Assembly (NCBI GenBank): GCA_029986975.1
Contig: DALTWR010000040.1
Span: 1 to 7,461 of the forward strand
Source of the DNA: Methanocorpusculum sp.
GTDB taxonomy: Archaea > Halobacteriota > Methanomicrobia > Methanomicrobiales > Methanocorpusculaceae
Direction: 5' to 3'
DNA: 7,461 nt
Both the position numbers and the translations under genes were made by a program. The notes under the pieces were generated by a model. The model did no database searches and had not been told where the DNA came from. It worked only from the letters and a program-made list of their open reading frames with translations. Shown here one piece after another: positions 6,208-7,461 of this stretch (position 1 is its first letter; each line of letters begins with the position of its first letter).

Positions 6208-6227
6208 GATGTAACACAAACAAATTA

Positions 6228-7253
6228 ATGATGAAAAAAATAATCACAGCAGTAATCTCCATTCTCCTTCTCTCTCTTCTCCTTTGCGGAGCAGCTGCAG
6301 CTGCTGAATGGACGCCTGTTTCTGTAACTGATACAAACGGAGATGTTGTAATCATTCCGGAATATCCGGATAAAATCATCTCACTCGCACCCGCATGTAC
6401 GGAAATCATCTATGCAGTAGGCACTGGTGAGCGTCTTGTAGGAGACACCACCTACTGTAACTATCCGGAAGAAGCAAAATCCGTAGAAAAGATTGGAGAA
6501 TTTTCCACCATAAACCGTGAGCGCATCATTACGCTGAGTGAAGGAAACTCAGTAATCTTTGCAAATCCGAATAATGGAAGAGATGCCATCGATTATCTGA
6601 AAAAACAGGGTTGTACTGTTCTCGTTATCAATCCGGATTCTATCGACAAAATCTATGAATCAATTTCAATCATAGGAGAAGCAACTGGCTGCAAAGATAA
6701 GGCAGCATCTGTCATTGCTGAGATGAAAGCAGGTATTAATGCTGTTTTAGAAAAAGTAAGTGCGGCATCATCGAAACCCACAGTTATGCATGCATTAAGC
6801 ACTGACCCGTTCTATGTCTCAGGTAAAGACACCTTCCAGAATGATTTAATCACCCTTGCCGGCGGTAAAAATGCATTTGAGGATATTAACGGATGGAAGA
6901 CAGTTACGCTGGAAAAACTTCTGGTAGTAAATCCGGATATCATCTTAACCGACCCTGAAGAAGATATGGGAACTCCCGGATTTAACAGCCTTCGTGAAAC
7001 ATTCTTAACCGAGCCGCGTCTTTCAACATTATCTGCTGCAAAATCCGGTAAAGTCTATGTCATGGATGCAGATATCTTTGATCGCGGAGGTCCGCGCACC
7101 GTTGAAGCACTGGAATCTCTGGCACAGATTCTTCATCCGGAAATCTTTGGAGAGGTCGAAGAAACATCAGCGGCATCAACACCCGGATTTGCGGCTGCAG
7201 GAGTTCTCGCAGGTGTTTTAGGCGCGGTTTTTCTGATGAGGAAACGGGAGTAA
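6228..7253 (+). CDS. BtuF-type ABC transporter substrate-binding protein with PGF-CTERM tail
   Basis: This 341-residue extracytoplasmic receptor belongs to the Peripla_BP_2 family (PF01497), which delivers cobalamin, haem or Fe(III)-siderophores to an ABC importer. The signal peptide spans 1 to about 26 (MMKKI, then a hydrophobic core ending in an alanine run). The N-lobe carries PDKIISLAPACTEIIYAVG (47-65), with E59 at the place of the permease-contacting Glu, and YCNYPEEA (76-83), a pattern typical of BtuF-like proteins. The C-lobe includes VNPDIILTDPEE (234-245) and GKVYVMD (274-280). The tail has a short acidic/Ser linker, PGF (319-321), a hydrophobic helix and RKR (338-340), the PGF-CTERM archaeosortase signal. 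Cobalamin is the favoured substrate but not proven; no permease or ATPase gene is in the window. There is no Shine-Dalgarno, and the first ATG is chosen for the leaderless model. Confidence 0.92.
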   Translation: MMKKIITAVISILLLSLLLCGAAAAAEWTPVSVTDTNGDVVIIPEYPDKIISLAPACTEIIYAVGTGERLVGDTTYCNYPEEAKSVEKIGEFSTINRERIITLSEGNSVIFANPNNGRDAIDYLKKQGCTVLVINPDSIDKIYESISIIGEATGCKDKAASVIAEMKAGINAVLEKVSAASSKPTVMHALSTDPFYVSGKDTFQNDLITLAGGKNAFEDINGWKTVTLEKLLVVNPDIILTDPEEDMGTPGFNSLRETFLTEPRLSTLSAAKSGKVYVMDADIFDRGGPRTVEALESLAQILHPEIFGEVEETSAASTPGFAAAGVLAGVLGAVFLMRKRE

Positions 7254-7281
7254 TTGATCCCAAATTCTCATATCAATTTTT
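7253..7281 (+). terminator. weak hairpin plus T5 after the substrate-binding protein gene
   Basis: ATTGAT (7253-7258, starting in the stop codon) pairs with ATCAAT (7272-7277) across 13 nt and runs directly into TTTTT (7277-7281). The AT-rich stem is weak, but the T tract immediately after the gene makes termination plausible. Confidence 0.4.
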
Positions 7282-7373
7282 CAATCTATCAGTTTACGGG
7301 TAATCAGTCGTTCCATATCCCTATCACGATAAAGTATTTGATTACACTCCAACCACCATTTATCTCATGATTT

Positions 7374-7390
7374 GGTGTTTTCAAAACACC
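7374..7390. repeat. perfect 17-bp inverted repeat
   Basis: GGTGTTTT (7374-7381), a central C (7382) and AAAACACC (7383-7390) form a perfect dyad with 8-bp arms. It is followed on the plus strand by TTTTA (7391-7395). It may be an operator for a dimeric regulator of the gene that probably begins to the right, or a terminator hairpin for RNA entering from the left. Confidence 0.5.
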
Positions 7391-7411
7391 TTTTACTGAC
7401 ATAATGTGTGT

Positions 7412-7434
7412 TTGTATGTATGTTGTATATATAC
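7412..7434. repeat. 11-bp-phased repeat and TATA palindrome
   Basis: TTGTATGTA (7412-7420) recurs 11 bp later as TTGTATATA (7423-7431), eight of nine bases identical, one helical turn apart. The second copy overlaps the perfect palindrome GTATATATAC (7425-7434), which could serve as a TATA box for a gene starting near or beyond the window end. Confidence 0.35.
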
Positions 7435-7443
7435 TTATCCCAT

Positions 7444-7461
7444 ATGGCAGATTTGACAAAA
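7444..7461 (+). CDS. possible start of a further gene (six codons, cut by window end)
   Basis: ATG at 7444 opens a frame MADLTK that runs off the window. No ribosome site precedes it, and the TATA-like palindrome lies only about 15 nt upstream, too close for the usual spacing, so the true start may be further right or there may be no gene. Six codons do not allow identification. Confidence 0.2.

Noticed and set aside
6102..6227. Cobalamin riboswitch before the BtuF-type gene
   Set aside because: The 126-bp spacer has none of the conserved B12-box pattern or long stems, and the nearest promoter-like box leaves essentially no leader.
6285..6293. Lipobox-like Cys20 in the substrate-binding protein signal peptide
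   Set aside because: The residues before Cys are Leu-Leu-Leu, so the small -1 residue needed for a lipobox is missing; an alanine run downstream and the PGF-CTERM tail suggest ordinary cleavage and C-terminal anchoring.

Overview
The window looks like chromosomal DNA of a methanogenic archaeon of the order Methanomicrobiales, most likely close to Methanocorpusculum. This is inferred from an archaeal-type NMN adenylyltransferase, a UPF0058 protein, a small surface protein with a beta-sandwich domain of the methanomicrobial S-layer type, a substrate-binding protein ending in a PGF-CTERM archaeosortase signal, archaeal BRE/TATA-like promoters and oligo-T terminators. No sequence search was possible.

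Left part (64-4820), all on the minus strand. The reading order is TPR protein, larB, nadM, then a 154-bp gap with an oligo-T tract, then a CPA2 cation/proton antiporter with a C-terminal TrkA/RCK module and an abutting ACT-domain protein. TPR-larB-nadM is a tight operon with a 2-nt gap followed by a 1-nt TGATG overlap. NadM can be expected to make nicotinate adenine dinucleotide, which LarB uses as substrate in nickel-pincer nucleotide synthesis, so the two genes form a plausible metabolic unit. Antiporter and ACT protein are adjacent without spacing and probably form a sensor-transport pair.

Centre (4821-5167) is a divergent intergenic region of about 350 bp, unusually rich in inverted repeats. 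It holds a good minus-strand BRE/TATA, a 7-bp-stem hairpin followed by T5 (a terminator/attenuator or small RNA end), and a plus-strand promoter followed by a hairpin-containing leader for the UPF0058 gene.

Right part (5168-7253), plus strand: a UPF0058 protein, whose start I move to 5168 on leucine codon usage and the ribosome site; a small signal-peptide/PT-rich-stalk/transmembrane surface protein; and a BtuF-type ABC substrate-binding protein with a PGF-CTERM tail that is probably translated from a leaderless or nearly leaderless mRNA.

The last 208 bp contain a weak terminator, a perfect 17-bp inverted repeat, an 11-bp-phased repeat and possibly the first six codons of another gene. I found no mobile element, CRISPR array, tRNA or rRNA. 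The most unusual material is the non-coding structure around 4849-4960 and at 7374-7434; the protein genes are mostly recognisable families.
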